A stretch of DNA of 38,569 nt from CPC320 sp002684375 (GTDB lineage: Bacteria > Pseudomonadota > Alphaproteobacteria > Rhodobacterales > Rhodobacteraceae). Position 1 is the first letter of the stretch. The number at the start of each line of letters is the position of its first letter. The stretch lies in assembly GCA_965662545.1 (NCBI GenBank), contig CBFIHZ010000034.1:1-38569 (forward strand), read 5' to 3'. The position numbers were made by a program, and so were the translations under genes. The notes below the pieces were generated by a model that did not search any database, had not been told where the DNA came from, and worked only from the letters and a program-made list of their open reading frames with translations. Of the stretch, positions 1-8,103 are shown one piece after another.

Positions 1-965
1 CTCCAACTCAGCACAAACGGATATGTGAGATAAATATGTGCGCGGCTGATCTGAAGCAGCGATAAGAAGCGGCCGTAAGGCAGGCGACCCAGAAAATGCA
101 CCCGCGCCCAGTCCGTGTCAGAAATATCACCGCGCACCTCACCTAAATATAGCTGTTTCCAGCTTCCGCCACCAGCCGGTGCAGCCCCATAGCTGACAGC
201 ATCCCCGCCAAGCACCACGACGTGCGCCTGCGGTCGCGCCCGCAACAGATGCGGCAACACCCGCATAAATTGATGATAACCACGACTGGGTTCGAGATTG
301 CGGTTGATAAAGCTAATCACCTCGTCATTGCGCGTCAAAGTCAGATCGCCGGAGATTTCCAGTGCCGCTCCCGGGTTTTGGCACACAAACCGTGTATCGA
401 TTTCATCATGAATAACGCTGGTCAGATCCTGCCAGACCTTCGGGTAACTTGCGAATTGAAAACGTGTCGGAGTGATCCCGGCCGCCGCCATATCAACATG
501 CAGCGCCGCGTTGAGATTGCGAAACCGCAAACGATAGACCGCGGTCTCCTGTTCAGCAACCGGAAACTCTGGGTCAAATACCTCTGCTGCGAGGGCTTCC
601 TCACGGTACCATTCGCAATACAACCCTATGCGCGCCTTGGGTCAGATATCATGCAAAAACATCGGCTCACCCCAGCCGGGATGGGCCAAAATCACATCTG
701 GAGTGAAAAACTAACGTATTTTCATCGCAGCATCAAAACAGCTCTCGGCGCGGATAATCTTTGATTCCAAATCGCCAAGCCAACGGTGAATATCTTTGCT
801 GTTGCCGCGGTTCATCACATAGGGCACAACCTCAACGCCCTGCCATTGGTGCGACGTTTTCAATTTTAAAGTTAACACCAATACCCAATTACTGCGTGCA
901 GTAAGCGCTGGACTAAGATGCTTGTACTGACCCGGAAAATTCTGGTGAATGATGAGGATGTGCAT
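1..965 (-). pseudogene. Glycosyltransferase (family 4-like), interrupted by two stop codons, 3' end outside window
   Basis: Read on the minus strand from ATG at 965, the frame begins MHILIIHQNFPGQYKHL, a typical start of a GT4-like glycosyltransferase. The same frame runs to base 1 with only two interruptions: TAG at 713-711 (after residue 84) and TGA at 644-642. Between and after the stops the homology carries on without a frame change: TPDVILAHPGWGEP, KARIGLYCEWY, FDPEFPVAEQE, INRNLEPSRGYHQFMR, VVVLGGDAVSYGAAPAGG, DWARVHFLGRLPYGRF and AHIYLTYPFVLSWS. The last is the donor-site region usually followed by a short C-terminus. Intact relatives would use UDP-sugars in envelope or exopolysaccharide synthesis. 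The two nonsense codons make a functional product unlikely. Sequencing error cannot be excluded from one sequence. Assignment as a broken glycosyltransferase is confident; the exact sugar specificity is unknown. Confidence 0.85.
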
Positions 966-974
966 ATGAAATAA

Positions 975-992
975 CTTTATAAAACTATAAAG
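975..992. promoter_or_regulatory. Palindrome CTTTATA-N4-TATAAAG upstream of the glycosyltransferase remnant
   Basis: A perfect inverted repeat with 7-bp arms and a 4-bp spacer lies 9 bp upstream of the glycosyltransferase ATG and about 145 bp before leuS. Its 18 bases match 16 of 18 bases of the core of the palindrome at 13102-13119. It could be a regulator site or simply an AT-rich promoter element. The rest of 966-1136 shows no gene. Confidence 0.35.
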
Positions 993-1136
993 CTGCATAA
1001 TGTCAGCACAGGCCATACATGCCAAGGTCTTATATGCGGCTGGGGGCAGCTTTTTATCACTGTGCTCTGGACCCGCGCAACACTTGCGCCTATCACCACA
1101 AAGAGCACCACTTCGACGCATAAAGGACCACGCCAA

Positions 1137-3686
1137 ATGTCACGCTATTCCGCCAACGAAATCGAAGCAAAATGGCAGCAAAGCTGGGATCAGGCCAAGA
1201 CTTTTCTCGCGACCCGCGACGACGACAAACCAAAATACTATGTGCTTGAGATGTTCCCGTATCCATCAGGGCGCATCCACATGGGGCATGTGCGCAATTA
1301 CACAATGGGCGACGTAATCGCACGCTATAAACTGGCCACAGGCCACAATGTACTGCACCCCATGGGGTGGGACGCTTTCGGTATGCCCGCAGAAAACGCC
1401 GCAATGGCCATTGGTGGCCATCCGAAAGACTGGACCTATAGCAATATTGCCGACATGCGCGACCAGATGAAACCACTGGGCCTGTCGATCGACTGGTCGC
1501 GCGAATTTGCCACCTGTGACCCAGAATATTACGGCCAGCAACAGGCTTTGTTTCTCGATATGATGGAAAAAGGTCTGGTCTACCGCAAAAACGCCATCGT
1601 CAACTGGGATCCAGAGGATATGACCGTGCTGGCCAATGAACAGGTCGAACAGGGCCGGGGCTGGCGGTCAGGCGCTTTGGTTGAACGGCGTGAATTAACC
1701 CAGTGGTTTTTCAAAATCAGTGACTATTCGGATGAGTTACTCAGCGCACTGGACGGACTGGATGATTGGCCAGCCAAGGTCAAACTGATGCAGGCCAACT
1801 GGATTGGCAAATCCCGCGGGCTGCAATTTGGTTTTGATCGTGTCGATGGGGGCGGTCCGATCGAAGTTTATACCACACGGCCCGACACGCTGATGGGCGC
1901 ATCGTTTGTCGGCATCTCGCCCGACCACCCAATCGCGAAGCAACTTGAGACAAACAACCCCGCGCTGGCCGCATTTAATATCGAGGCCCGCAAGGGCGGC
2001 ACCACTGAAGAGGCCATTGAAACAGCCGAAAAACTGGGCTTTGACACCGGATTACGGGTCCGTCACCCGCTTGACCCAAGCTGGGAACTACCGGTTTGGG
2101 TGGCCAATTTCATCTTAATGGATTATGGCACCGGCGCGATCTTTGCCTGCCCGGCGCATGACCAACGCGATCTTGATTTCTGCCGCAAATATGATCTGCC
2201 AGTCACAGACACGTTTTTTGCACTCGATGATGATACGCCCGTAGACCGAACCGCTTTTGTACCGCCAAAAACCGAAAAGGTGACGTGGGTCAATCATTTT
2301 GCTGGCCTTGAGACCGCCACGGGCCAAGAGGCGATTGACGCCACGATCGACTTTGCCGAAACCGCCGGTTGGGGCAAGGGCGTGACACAATACCGCCTGC
2401 GTGACTGGGGACTATCACGACAGCGGTATTGGGGCTGCCCGATCCCGGTGGTGCATTGCGCAGATTGTGGCGTGGTGCCAGAAAAAAAACAAAACCTGCC
2501 GGTTCAGCTGCCCGATGATGTCAGTTTCGACATGCCAGGCAACCCGCTTGACCGCCATCCCACATGGCGCAATTGCGCCTGCCCAAACTGCGGCAAAGAC
2601 GCCCTGCGCGAGACCGACACCATGGATACATTTGTGGATTCGTCTTGGTATTTCATCCGCTTTACCGCACCGAGGGCCGATACCCCGACAGATCGGGACG
2701 AGGCGGGGTACTGGATGAATGTCGATCAATATATCGGCGGCGTAGAGCACGCCATCCTGCATCTGCTCTATTCACGGTTTTTCGCCCGCGCGATGCAGAT
2801 CACCGGCCATCTCGAAGAAAAATCCGCTGAGCCTTTTAATGCACTGTTCACCCAAGGCATGGTCACCCATGAAATCTATCAGACCCGCGCAGCAGACGAC
2901 AACAAGGCGCGCCCTGTCTATCACCTGCCTGAAGAGGTCAAAGACGGCAAACTGATTGCCACCGGCGAAACGGTCGAGATTATTCCCTCGGCCAAAATGT
3001 CGAAATCAAAAAAGAACGTGGTTGACCCCATCAGCATCATCGCCGCCTACGGCGCCGACACGGCGCGCTGGTTCGTTTTGTCCGACAGTCCGCCCGAGCG
3101 CGATGTCGAATGGACCGCCTCAGGGGCCGAGGCCGCCTATAGACATCTCAATCGTGTTTGGAACATTTGTAACCGGGTCGGCGCGATGGACAAGACCGCG
3201 CAAGGGTCTGGGGACGACGACCTATTGCGCGCCATGCATAAGACAATCCATGACGTCACGATGGGCGTTGAGACTTTTGGCTTTAACGCCGCGATTGCCA
3301 AGCTTTATGGCTTTACCGGCGTTCTGCAAAAATCAACAGCGGGGTACGCAGCACAGCATGAGGCCATCAAAACGCTTGCACAGTTAATGGCTCCGATGAC
3401 GCCACACCTGGCCGAAGAGATCTGGTTCCATCAGGGCGGTGAAGGATTGATCGCAAACGCACCATGGCCTGTCGCCGACCCGGGGATGATGGTCGAGGAC
3501 AGCGTCACCTTACCGATTCAGATCAACGGCAAACGACGCGGGGAAATCACCGTGTCAAAAGATCTTGATAAAACCGCAATCGAAACCATCGCCCTGAGCC
3601 AGCCTGCGGTGATAAAAGCACTTGCGGGCGGGAGTCCAAAAAAGATTATTGTTGTGCCAGGGCGGATTGTGAATGTTGTTGTATAG
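1137..3686 (+). CDS. leuS: Leucine--tRNA ligase
   Basis: Class Ia leucyl-tRNA synthetase, 849 residues, the normal bacterial length. It charges tRNA-Leu with leucine in the cytoplasm. The ATP-binding HIGH-type motif is HMGH at residues 48-51 and the KMSKS loop is at residues 620-624. The CP1 editing domain lies between them (TTRPDTLMG and the YGTGAIFACPAHDQRD region). The C-terminal anticodon-binding and LeuRS-specific parts end with the INGKRRGEITV segment. The start was set at the ATG at 1137, because it begins MSRYSANEIEAKW as in relatives and follows an AAGGA ribosome site. A longer in-frame reading from 1062 has no homology. The gene overlaps lptE by 14 bp and leads the leuS-lptE-holA operon that is common in Rhodobacterales. 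Confidence 0.98.
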   Translation: MSRYSANEIEAKWQQSWDQAKTFLATRDDDKPKYYVLEMFPYPSGRIHMGHVRNYTMGDVIARYKLATGHNVLHPMGWDAFGMPAENAAMAIGGHPKDWTYSNIADMRDQMKPLGLSIDWSREFATCDPEYYGQQQALFLDMMEKGLVYRKNAIVNWDPEDMTVLANEQVEQGRGWRSGALVERRELTQWFFKISDYSDELLSALDGLDDWPAKVKLMQANWIGKSRGLQFGFDRVDGGGPIEVYTTRPDTLMGASFVGISPDHPIAKQLETNNPALAAFNIEARKGGTTEEAIETAEKLGFDTGLRVRHPLDPSWELPVWVANFILMDYGTGAIFACPAHDQRDLDFCRKYDLPVTDTFFALDDDTPVDRTAFVPPKTEKVTWVNHFAGLETATGQEAIDATIDFAETAGWGKGVTQYRLRDWGLSRQRYWGCPIPVVHCADCGVVPEKKQNLPVQLPDDVSFDMPGNPLDRHPTWRNCACPNCGKDALRETDTMDTFVDSSWYFIRFTAPRADTPTDRDEAGYWMNVDQYIGGVEHAILHLLYSRFFARAMQITGHLEEKSAEPFNALFTQGMVTHEIYQTRAADDNKARPVYHLPEEVKDGKLIATGETVEIIPSAKMSKSKKNVVDPISIIAAYGADTARWFVLSDSPPERDVEWTASGAEAAYRHLNRVWNICNRVGAMDKTAQGSGDDDLLRAMHKTIHDVTMGVETFGFNAAIAKLYGFTGVLQKSTAGYAAQHEAIKTLAQLMAPMTPHLAEEIWFHQGGEGLIANAPWPVADPGMMVEDSVTLPIQINGKRRGEITVSKDLDKTAIETIALSQPAVIKALAGGSPKKIIVVPGRIVNVVV

Positions 3687-4167
3687 TCGGCGCAGATTTG
3701 GTGTGATGCTCGCAGCAGCGGTGCTGACGGGCTGTGGCTTTACGCCTGTCTATGCACCAGACAGCGCAGGCACGACCCTTTTGGGGCAACTTTCTCTGGA
3801 CCCACCACTGGACCGTAATGCCTATCTGCTGCACAGACGGATAGAAGAACGTCTGGGTCAGGCAAGCGCCGGTGCTTGGCGGCTCTCAACCCAAATAAAG
3901 ACAGAAAATGTTGGGCTGGGCTTTACCACTGACGGCGATATCACCCGCTATAATATTAACGGTACCGCCGATTATACCCTGCGGCGCACTGGCAACTCAG
4001 AAGTTTTCAGGCAGGGTAAAATACAGCATTTCACCAGCTATTCAGCCACAGGCACCACGGTGGCAACCCTTGCAGCGAAACGCGATGCCGAGGTCAGGCT
4101 GATGATCATCCTCGCCGATCAGATCATAGACCAGTTGTTGATAATTTCCGAAGACTTACAGCCATGA
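3673..4167 (+). CDS. lptE: LPS assembly lipoprotein LptE
   Basis: A 164-residue lipoprotein. It has basic residues (RRR), a hydrophobic stretch, then the lipobox LTGC with the lipidated cysteine at residue 21, followed by GFTPVY, the usual start of mature alphaproteobacterial LptE. LptE plugs the LptD barrel in the outer membrane and helps insert lipopolysaccharide. Sequence similarity in this family is low; the call rests on lipobox, length, the GFTPVY start and position between leuS and holA. The start codon lies inside leuS (14-bp overlap) and the stop overlaps the holA ATG (ATGA), so translation is probably coupled. Confidence 0.9.
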   Translation: MLLYSRRRFGVMLAAAVLTGCGFTPVYAPDSAGTTLLGQLSLDPPLDRNAYLLHRRIEERLGQASAGAWRLSTQIKTENVGLGFTTDGDITRYNINGTADYTLRRTGNSEVFRQGKIQHFTSYSATGTTVATLAAKRDAEVRLMIILADQIIDQLLIISEDLQP

Positions 4168-5189
4168 AACTCACAGGCCGCGACGCAGTCAGATATTTTG
4201 CGCGCCCGGACCCTGAAAAAACTGGTCTGTTGATTTACGGGGGTGATGCGATGCGGGTCGCGTTGCGTCGCCAGGAAGTTATCACCGCACTGGTCGGCCC
4301 GACTGGCGAAGAGGAAATGCGCTTGTCACGACTGGCAGCTGGAATGCTGCGCAAAGACCCTGCAGTACTGCAAGATGCTCTCAAGGCGCAGAGTTTCTTT
4401 CCCGGTCCACGCGTGGTTTTTTTGGAAGACGCCACTGACACCATTGCCAAAACTGTTGACGCCGCCCTGCAGGATTGGCAACCCGGCGATGCACAATTGA
4501 TCATTACAGCCAGTCAGTTGACGGCGCGCTCGGCGCTGCGCAAGCTGTTTGAGAGCCATAGAAACGCCTATGCGGTCGGTCTTTATGATGATCCGCCGTC
4601 GCGCGAAGAAATCGATGCGACGATAAAGGCTGCTGGTTTGCGCAATCTCGACCCTGCGGCGATGACAGATCTGGTTGCGCTGTCGCAACTGCTTGATCCC
4701 GGCGATTTTCGCCAGACCGTCGAAAAACTATCGCTGTATATGCTGGATCAGGACAGGGCCGCGACCGTCGCCGATATTGCCGTGTGCGCCCCCAGTTCGA
4801 CTGAGGCAAGCTTGGATGATATTCTCAATATTGTCGCCGAGGCAAAAACTGGCGAAATCGGGCCGCTGATGACAAAACTAAAAGCCCAAGGCACCCAGCC
4901 GGTGGGTCTGTGTATCGGGGCGACACGGCATTTCAGAACACTCTATGCCGCCGCCTCTGATCCGGCGGGTGCTGCTTCGGGTATGGGTCGGGTGCGGCCA
5001 CCTGTATTTGGGCCGCGGCGCGACCGTATGATCCGTCAAGCCGGCGCTTGGGGGGCAGCAAGACTTGAGGTTGCGCTGACGATGCTGACGGATACCGACC
5101 TGCAGTTAAGATCGGCGGGACAGCATGCACCGGCAATGGAATTGGTAGAGCGGACCCTTATCAGGCTGGCGATGTTAGCGCGTCGCTAA
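4164..5189 (+). CDS. holA: DNA polymerase III subunit delta
   Basis: HolA, 341 residues, is the delta subunit of the clamp loader. It opens the beta sliding clamp and, with delta' and tau/gamma, loads it on DNA. The N-terminal part shows the family pattern of an alpha/beta domain (LLIYGGDAMRVALRRQEV, ending in the LIITASQLTARSALRKLFE segment). The C-terminal half carries the helical collar domain (SSTEASLDDILNIVAEAKTG, then VGLCIGATRHFRTLY). The ATG overlaps the lptE stop by 4 bp. A 6-bp hairpin (TTAGCG-CGT-CGCTAA) covers the stop codon but has no T-run. Bases 5190-5359 after the gene hold nothing recognisable. Confidence 0.95.
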   Translation: MKLTGRDAVRYFARPDPEKTGLLIYGGDAMRVALRRQEVITALVGPTGEEEMRLSRLAAGMLRKDPAVLQDALKAQSFFPGPRVVFLEDATDTIAKTVDAALQDWQPGDAQLIITASQLTARSALRKLFESHRNAYAVGLYDDPPSREEIDATIKAAGLRNLDPAAMTDLVALSQLLDPGDFRQTVEKLSLYMLDQDRAATVADIAVCAPSSTEASLDDILNIVAEAKTGEIGPLMTKLKAQGTQPVGLCIGATRHFRTLYAAASDPAGAASGMGRVRPPVFGPRRDRMIRQAGAWGAARLEVALTMLTDTDLQLRSAGQHAPAMELVERTLIRLAMLARR

Positions 5190-5359
5190 ACGACGGATTA
5201 TTCCCCCGCTCAGCGCGTAAAATCTAGGCATCATCCGCCAAATAACCGCTATGGCGCATGACTGCTGGGTGAGCTACTGCTTGTTGGCAATTGCGCCACT
5301 GACCTCAAGACAGTGCCACGATGGGGTTTGAAAGGAAAGTTTAGCCGATATGTTCGCTC

Positions 5360-6616
5360 ATGTTATCACCTCAGGACCCTCGCCTTTTGATCAAACTTGA
5401 AATCAACCCGCAACCCGATGCTCTGGTGATCGGCGGCGGCCCCGCTGGACTTATGGCGGCCGAAGAACTGGCCCAATCCGGCCTGAAGGTATGGGTGGTA
5501 GACGCCAAGCCCTCGTTTGGCCGCAAATTTCTCATGGCGGGAAAATCAGGCTTGAACCTGACTAAATCCGAGGCCCAAGATACATTTCAGGCACAGTTCC
5601 ACGCCGCACAAACCCCTCTGCGACCCATGCTGGATGCCTTTGGCCCAGCACAGGTGGAAGCTTGGGCCAAAGGATTGGGACAGGCTTTGTTCACTGGCTC
5701 TACAGGCAGGGTGTTTCCAACTGCGATGAAAGCCTCACCGCTGCTGCGATCTTGGCTGGAGCGGCTCAACACGCTCGGAGTCGTGCAGAAAACGCGCTGG
5801 CACTGGACGGGTTGGCAAGATGGACACCTGCAGTTTGACACGCCGCAGGGACCCGTCAGCCTGCGCCCTAAGGCGACAATTCTGGCGCTTGGTGGCGCCA
5901 GTTGGGCCCGTCTGGGGTCAGACGGAAAATGGGTGGATCATCTGCACAGACAGGGGATTTCACTGGTGCCGTTCCAACCTGCCAATACCGGGATCTTGGT
6001 GGATTGGTCCCCACATATGGCACGCCATTTTGGCCAACCATTGAAAGCCGTTGCCTTCCACACAAAAACACGGGTGTCGCGGGGCGAGGCGGTGATCTCA
6101 GAAACAGGCTTGGAGGGGGGAGGCGTGTACCCTTTAAGTCCGGATTTGCGGCAGGGTTCCCCGCTCAGCCTAGATTTGTGCCCCGACCTGACACAAGACC
6201 AGATTGCCGAACGCTTGCGCCAGCCACGCGGCAAAGCCAGCTGGTCAAATCATCTGCGAAAAAAATTGCGGCTGGACAAAACCCGATTGGCTTTACTGGC
6301 CGAATTTTGCCGCCCGCTCCCGCAAGAGCCGGTGCATTTGGCAAAAGTGATAAAGACACTCAAGCTGCCCTATCGCGGGTTGAGCCCACTGGATCAAGCA
6401 ATTTCGGTTGCCGGCGGCGTGCCTTTCACCGAACTGAATAACGATCTGATGCTGCGAGACCTGCCGGGTGTTTTTTGCGCCGGCGAAATGCTGGATTGGG
6501 AGGCACCAACCGGTGGTTATTTATTAACAGCGTGTTTTGCTACCGGACGCTGGGCCGGACGGGCCGCGGCGCAGTATTGCACGTTGCCAAGACAACCCTC
6601 CAAAATAAAGGACTAG
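5360..6616 (+). CDS. HI0933/TIGR03862-type NAD(P)/FAD flavoprotein
   Basis: A 418-residue flavoprotein of the HI0933 (BaiN/YhiN-like) family. The FAD-binding Rossmann motif is GGGPAG at residues 25-30, followed by the family signature FGRKFLMAGKSGLNLTKSE. The second dinucleotide part is ATILALGGASWARLG. The C-terminal FAD contact is FCAGEMLDWEAPTGGYLLTA. The TIGR03862 branch is common in alphaproteobacteria. Members are predicted oxidoreductases without an agreed substrate, so I do not assign one. The ATG at 5360 is the only ATG upstream of the FAD motif in this frame and has no strong ribosome site, so the start is less certain. The 3' end overlaps the convergent crotonase gene by 4 bp. Confidence 0.85.
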   Translation: MLSPQDPRLLIKLEINPQPDALVIGGGPAGLMAAEELAQSGLKVWVVDAKPSFGRKFLMAGKSGLNLTKSEAQDTFQAQFHAAQTPLRPMLDAFGPAQVEAWAKGLGQALFTGSTGRVFPTAMKASPLLRSWLERLNTLGVVQKTRWHWTGWQDGHLQFDTPQGPVSLRPKATILALGGASWARLGSDGKWVDHLHRQGISLVPFQPANTGILVDWSPHMARHFGQPLKAVAFHTKTRVSRGEAVISETGLEGGGVYPLSPDLRQGSPLSLDLCPDLTQDQIAERLRQPRGKASWSNHLRKKLRLDKTRLALLAEFCRPLPQEPVHLAKVIKTLKLPYRGLSPLDQAISVAGGVPFTELNNDLMLRDLPGVFCAGEMLDWEAPTGGYLLTACFATGRWAGRAAAQYCTLPRQPSKIKD

Positions 6617-7221
6617 CCGCACAACATCCGGATGCCACGCGCAATTTCGGGAGACGCCGCCATAGTATCGGCAGCAATGTTTTCGGCAGTCGGCAACAGG
6701 TCTTCGGGCTCTAGCACACGTTCAATCAAGCCAAACTGCAACGCCTCTTGCGCGGTCAGTTTTTGACCGCCCATCAAGATCAGCTTGGTCCGGGCTGGCC
6801 CGATCAGGGCCGACATCCGCAACGGGTCGCTGGGTTGTGGCAAAAACCCGCGTTTCATCACCGGATAGAAAAATTTAGCCTGTGGCACCGCCAGACGGAT
6901 ATCGCAGGCCAATGCCATCCCCATGGCACCCCCTGCCAAAGTGCCGTTGAGGGCCGCAATACTCAAACCCGGCACCGCGGCAATCGCGGTAGAAAGACGT
7001 TCCCATAGCGCAGAGGTCGCCAGACCATCAGTCATTTCATCAAGATCGCCCCCGGCACTAAACACCCCGCCGGCACCGGTGATGATCAACCCGCGCGCCT
7101 GTTGGGCGGCCTCGGCAATTTCGGCAAGTTCTTGCAGCATGGCCGCTGTCAATGCATTGGCCTTTTCGGGCCGGTTCAGCGTGATTTTCCAAAGCCCCTC
7201 TTGCCGATCAAGCGTGATCAT
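6613..7221 (-). CDS. Short enoyl-CoA hydratase/isomerase (crotonase) family protein
   Basis: A crotonase-fold protein of 202 residues, shorter than the usual 255-265 because the C-terminal helices are reduced. The acyl-CoA oxyanion-hole segments are present: VFSAGGDLDEM near residue 53 and LNGTLAGGAMGMALACDIR near residue 94. The region that normally carries the two catalytic glutamates reads FFYPVMKRGFLPQPSDPLRM, with neither glutamate at the expected positions. Ordinary hydration of enoyl-CoA is therefore doubtful; an isomerase, hydrolase or other crotonase-type reaction is possible. Its start overlaps the stop of the upstream SDR gene by 4 bp (ATGA), so the two are co-translated and probably act on the same acyl-CoA route. 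Confidence 0.88.
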   Translation of the reverse strand: MITLDRQEGLWKITLNRPEKANALTAAMLQELAEIAEAAQQARGLIITGAGGVFSAGGDLDEMTDGLATSALWERLSTAIAAVPGLSIAALNGTLAGGAMGMALACDIRLAVPQAKFFYPVMKRGFLPQPSDPLRMSALIGPARTKLILMGGQKLTAQEALQFGLIERVLEPEDLLPTAENIAADTMAASPEIARGIRMLCG

Positions 7222-7973
7222 ACCAAGCCCAGTTTGCTGCGAATTTCTGGCTCACGCAGCGAAATCTCATCGCCAAGCCACGCATCAGCCTCTGGGCCGC
7301 ACATCCATAAAAGTGCCTTGGCAGGCCAATCAGCTGGAATGTGATCTTCCCAGTTAAGCCGGCTCACAGGGTTGATCCCACTGGCCTTGATATCGCGCTG
7401 CATCTGGGTCGCAACGGTACCCGGCGACAATCCGATCGCCCTTATACCCGTTGCGCGGGCCTCGTGATCAAGGCATTTTGTCAGCATCGCCGCGCCGGCT
7501 TTTGAGGCACAGTAATGCGACCACGCTTCAACCGCATAATGCGCCGCCCCGGAACTGACCGTGAGTACGGTGCCACCGCCCGCACGCTGCATCACCGGGA
7601 CAGCCGCGCGCATCCCGTTGAAAACGCCCTTGAGGTTTATGTCGATAGCCGTCGCCCACTGATCGGGGTCGGCACTGGCCAGATGGCTGATCGGGGCAAT
7701 TACGCTGGCGTTATTAATCAATACATCCAAGCCGCCAAATCGCGCTGTGCAAGCTGTCACTGCCGCCTCAAGTGCGTCATACTGGCTGACATCACATTGC
7801 AAGGCCATCGCGTTTGGGCCAATCTCATCTGCGAGCGCGATGATCTCATCTGCCGTCCGCGCCAACAGCATCACATTAGCACCTTGTGCAGCAAAGACCC
7901 TCGCCGCAGCCGCGCCGATACCGCGACTTGCACCCGTAATAATAACCGTTTTACCAAATAAATCCTGCATCAT
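7218..7973 (-). CDS. Short-chain dehydrogenase/reductase
   Basis: A classical SDR of 251 residues. The cofactor motif is TGASRGIG at residues 13-20, the NNAS motif is at residues 87-90, and the catalytic set is Ser140/141, Tyr154 and Lys158 (YCASK). It would oxidise or reduce a hydroxyl/keto group with NAD(P). The residue after the second beta strand (LLART) hints at NADP use, which is inference. The start could be either of two consecutive ATG codons. It leads a two-gene operon with the crotonase-like protein, a pairing that fits fatty-acyl or related thioester metabolism. Substrate unknown. Confidence 0.9.
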   Translation of the reverse strand: MMQDLFGKTVIITGASRGIGAAAARVFAAQGANVMLLARTADEIIALADEIGPNAMALQCDVSQYDALEAAVTACTARFGGLDVLINNASVIAPISHLASADPDQWATAIDINLKGVFNGMRAAVPVMQRAGGGTVLTVSSGAAHYAVEAWSHYCASKAGAAMLTKCLDHEARATGIRAIGLSPGTVATQMQRDIKASGINPVSRLNWEDHIPADWPAKALLWMCGPEADAWLGDEISLREPEIRSKLGLV

Positions 7974-8103
7974 TCTCTCCCGCAGCCAATGTTAAGATCT
8001 ATGTTCCACATTCATAACAGATTTGCCAGCATACGGGCATGTTGCCGATAAGGGCACAATGTGAAAATATGCCAGCACTTGTCTCATTAAGTCAGGACCT
8101 CAC

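Noticed and set aside
222..764. A 180-codon plus-strand open frame near the left end
   Set aside because: It is the antisense shadow of the glycosyltransferase remnant, whose minus-strand frame carries clear homology; the plus-strand product resembles nothing.
1033..1058. GCTG-GGGG-CAGC followed by TTTTT upstream of leuS as an attenuator
   Set aside because: Only a 4-bp stem; too weak to call.
5175..5189. Hairpin TTAGCG-CGT-CGCTAA at the holA stop as a terminator
   Set aside because: Short stem and no downstream T-run.
5190..5359. Minus-strand frame starting MSEHIG and ending HSGYLADDA with two internal stops, and a TGGCGCA...TGCGCCA inverted repeat
   Set aside because: No recognisable homology; the repeat does not fold into a tRNA-like cloverleaf by eye. 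Treated as plain intergenic sequence.
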